From Streptomyces nigra (GTDB taxonomy: Bacteria; Actinomycetota; Actinomycetes; Streptomycetales; Streptomycetaceae), in NCBI RefSeq assembly GCF_003074055.1, contig NZ_CP029043.1:6006501-6070500 (forward strand): 64,000 nt of DNA, in the 5' to 3' direction. The notes beneath the pieces are model-generated. The model did no database searches, was not told the DNA's origin, and saw only the letters and a list, made by a program, of their open reading frames with translations. Positions 62,696 through 64,000 of this stretch are shown here, piece after piece (the stretch's first letter is position 1; each line of letters starts with the position of its first letter). The translations under genes and the position numbers were made by a program.

Positions 62696-64000
62696 GCCGC
62701 TCGTACGCCGGCAGGGTCAGGAAGTCGGCGTAGTCGGCGTCCAGGGACACCTCCAGGAGCAGGTCGTGGGCCTGCTGCCAGTGGCCGGCCGCGAAGGCCT
62801 CGGCGCCGAGCTCGGCCTCGATGTTCCTCAGTTCCTCGGCGGCGATCCGGCGGGCCAGCTCGGGCGTCGCCTTCTCCCCGTTCTCGAACTCGACGCCCGC
62901 GTTGATCCACTGCCAGATCTGCGAGCGGGAGATCTCCGCGGTGGCCGCGTCCTCCATCAGGTTGAAGATGGCGACCGCGCCCATGCCGCGCAGCCAGGCC
63001 TCGATGTACCGGATGCCGACCTGGACGGCGTTGACCAGACCCGCGTACGTCGGCCGGGCGTCCAGGGAGTCGATCGCGATGAGGTCGGCCGCCTCGACGT
63101 GGACGTCCTCGCGCAGCCGGTCCTTCTGGTGCGGCTTGTCGCCGAGGACCTGGTCGAAGGACTCCATCGCGATCGGGACGAGGTCGGGGTGGGCGACCCA
63201 GGAACCGTCGAAGCCGTCGGCGGCCTCCCGGTCCTTGTCGGCGCGGACCTTCTCGAACGCCACCTTGTTGACCTCGGCGTCCCGGCGGGACGGGATGAAC
63301 GCCGCCATGCCGCCGATCGCGTGCGCCCCGCGCTTGTGGCAGGTGCGGACCAGGAGTTCGGTGTACGCCCGCATGAACGGGGCCGTCATCGTGACCGCGT
63401 TGCGGTCCGGCAGGACGAACTTCTGCCCGCCGTCACGGAAGTTCTTGACGATCGAGAACAGGTAGTCCCAGCGGCCGGCGTTCAGCCCGGAGGCGTGGTC
63501 GCGCAGCTCGTGGAGGATCTCCTCCATCTCGTACGCGGCGGTGATCGTCTCGATCAGGACGGTGGCCCGGACGGTGCCCTGCGGGATGCCGGCGTAGTCC
63601 TGCGCGAACACGAACACGTCGTTCCACAGGCGCGCCTCGAGGTGCGACTCGGTCTTCGGCAGGTAGAAGTACGGACCCTTGCCGAGATCGAGCAGACGCC
63701 GGGCGTTGTGGAAGAAGTACAGGCCGAAGTCGACGAGGGCGCCGGGCACGGGCTGCCCGTCCAGCTGGAGGTGCCGCTCGTTCAGATGCCAGCCGCGCGG
63801 GCGCATGACGACGGTGGCGAGCTCGTCGGCGGGGCGCAGGGCGTCCGACTTGCCCGAGCCGGCGTCGGTGAAGTCGATGTTCCGGGTGTAGGCGTCGATC
63901 AGGTTGAGCTGGCCGAGGACGACGTTCTCCCAGGTCGGCGCGGACGCGTCCTCGAAGTCCGCGAGCCAGATCCGGGCGCCCGAGTTCAGGGCGTTGATCG
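62685..64000 (-). CDS. aceB: Malate synthase A (5' partial)
   Basis: The frame runs from the window edge to the stop at 62685, about 438 residues of a ~540-residue malate synthase A, which condenses glyoxylate with acetyl-CoA to malate. Visible family parts: GARIWLADFEDASAPTWEN (contains a Mg-binding Glu region), LDGQPVPGALVDFGLYFFHN, YLPKTESHLEARLWNDVF, GTVRATVLIETITAAYEMEE (catalytic and metal Glu), and the C-terminal GMGAVAIFNLMEDAATAEIS with the catalytic Asp. It uses glyoxylate from allantoin breakdown as well as the glyoxylate shunt. Its promoter is outside the window. Confidence 0.96.
   Translation of the reverse strand, partial: INALNSGARIWLADFEDASAPTWENVVLGQLNLIDAYTRNIDFTDAGSGKSDALRPADELATVVMRPRGWHLNERHLQLDGQPVPGALVDFGLYFFHNARRLLDLGKGPYFYLPKTESHLEARLWNDVFVFAQDYAGIPQGTVRATVLIETITAAYEMEEILHELRDHASGLNAGRWDYLFSIVKNFRDGGQKFVLPDRNAVTMTAPFMRAYTELLVRTCHKRGAHAIGGMAAFIPSRRDAEVNKVAFEKVRADKDREAADGFDGSWVAHPDLVPIAMESFDQVLGDKPHQKDRLREDVHVEAADLIAIDSLDARPTYAGLVNAVQVGIRYIEAWLRGMGAVAIFNLMEDAATAEISRSQIWQWINAGVEFENGEKATPELARRIAAEELRNIEAELGAEAFAAGHWQQAHDLLLEVSLDADYADFLTLPAYERLRG

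Overview
The window reads as Streptomyces chromosome. Evidence: very high GC, strong third-position G/C bias, a conservon (histidine-kinase-like protein, roadblock, DUF742, small GTPase, P450), SpoIIE-type phosphatases with PAS/GAF sensors, LAL- and GAF-type LuxR regulators, and a spore-associated protein A homologue. I see about 56 protein genes. Two at the ends are cut by the window: a xanthine dehydrogenase [2Fe-2S] subunit on the left and malate synthase on the right. There are no tRNA or rRNA genes, no CRISPR array and no intact transposase.

Layout. 1-5.9 kb: xanthine dehydrogenase FeS and Mo subunits, an NCS2 purine permease and XdhC. 5.8-12.7 kb (leftward): a LanC-like protein, an SRPBCC protein, a polysaccharide deacetylase, a SpoIIE phosphatase, an IclR regulator and a PAS-PAS-GAF-SpoIIE sensor. 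12.9-15.4 kb: a second, divergent PAS/GAF/SpoIIE/ATPase sensor. 15.3-15.9 kb: remnants of a MarR-MFS pair. 15.9-17.3 kb: a secreted Lys-Pro repeat protein. 17.5-18.6 kb: a winged-helix (AlkZ-type) protein. 18.7-25.2 kb: a conservon operon with a double-length roadblock protein, two P450s (one without an ExxR motif) and an enoyl-CoA hydratase. 25.7-31.6 kb: LysE exporter, trypsin-like protease and two LuxR regulators. 31.7-35.0 kb: two acyl-CoA synthetases, followed by a 162-bp foldback repeat. 35.1-36.4 kb: an acetyltransferase and a zinc-ribbon protein.

36.5-47.0 kb is the core of purine catabolism: gcl, tartronate semialdehyde reductase, hydroxypyruvate isomerase, a thiamine-binding-type protein with an HTH partner, OHCU decarboxylase, HIU hydrolase, uricase, an 8-oxoguanine/guanine-type deaminase and a second purine permease. 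47-54 kb holds housekeeping and unknown genes, including two proteins that share a GNQAVG motif, and an AlaA-type aminotransferase divergent from an HxlR regulator. 54.4-59.6 kb has a VWA membrane protein pair and two divergent NIS siderophore synthetases. 59.7-64 kb has a small membrane protein, a CPA2 antiporter, a HipA-like kinase overlapping a SelW-like protein, and malate synthase.

How the genes work together: xanthine dehydrogenase and the deaminase feed urate; uricase, HIU hydrolase and OHCU decarboxylase make allantoin. Glyoxylate released later in the route (allantoin-degrading enzymes are not in the window) is used by Gcl, the reductase and Hyi towards glycerate, or by malate synthase. 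Matching tandem IclR-like palindromes, TTCCG-N5-CGGAA plus a degenerate copy with centres 21 bp apart, lie upstream of both gcl and hyi and suggest common control of glyoxylate use.

The least explained features are: hairpins downstream of the reductase that share one loop sequence on unrelated stems, a tandem roadblock fusion, a LanC-like protein with a Cys-Cys motif in place of Cys-His, the GNQAVG protein pair, and a HipA-like kinase coupled to a CXXC protein.
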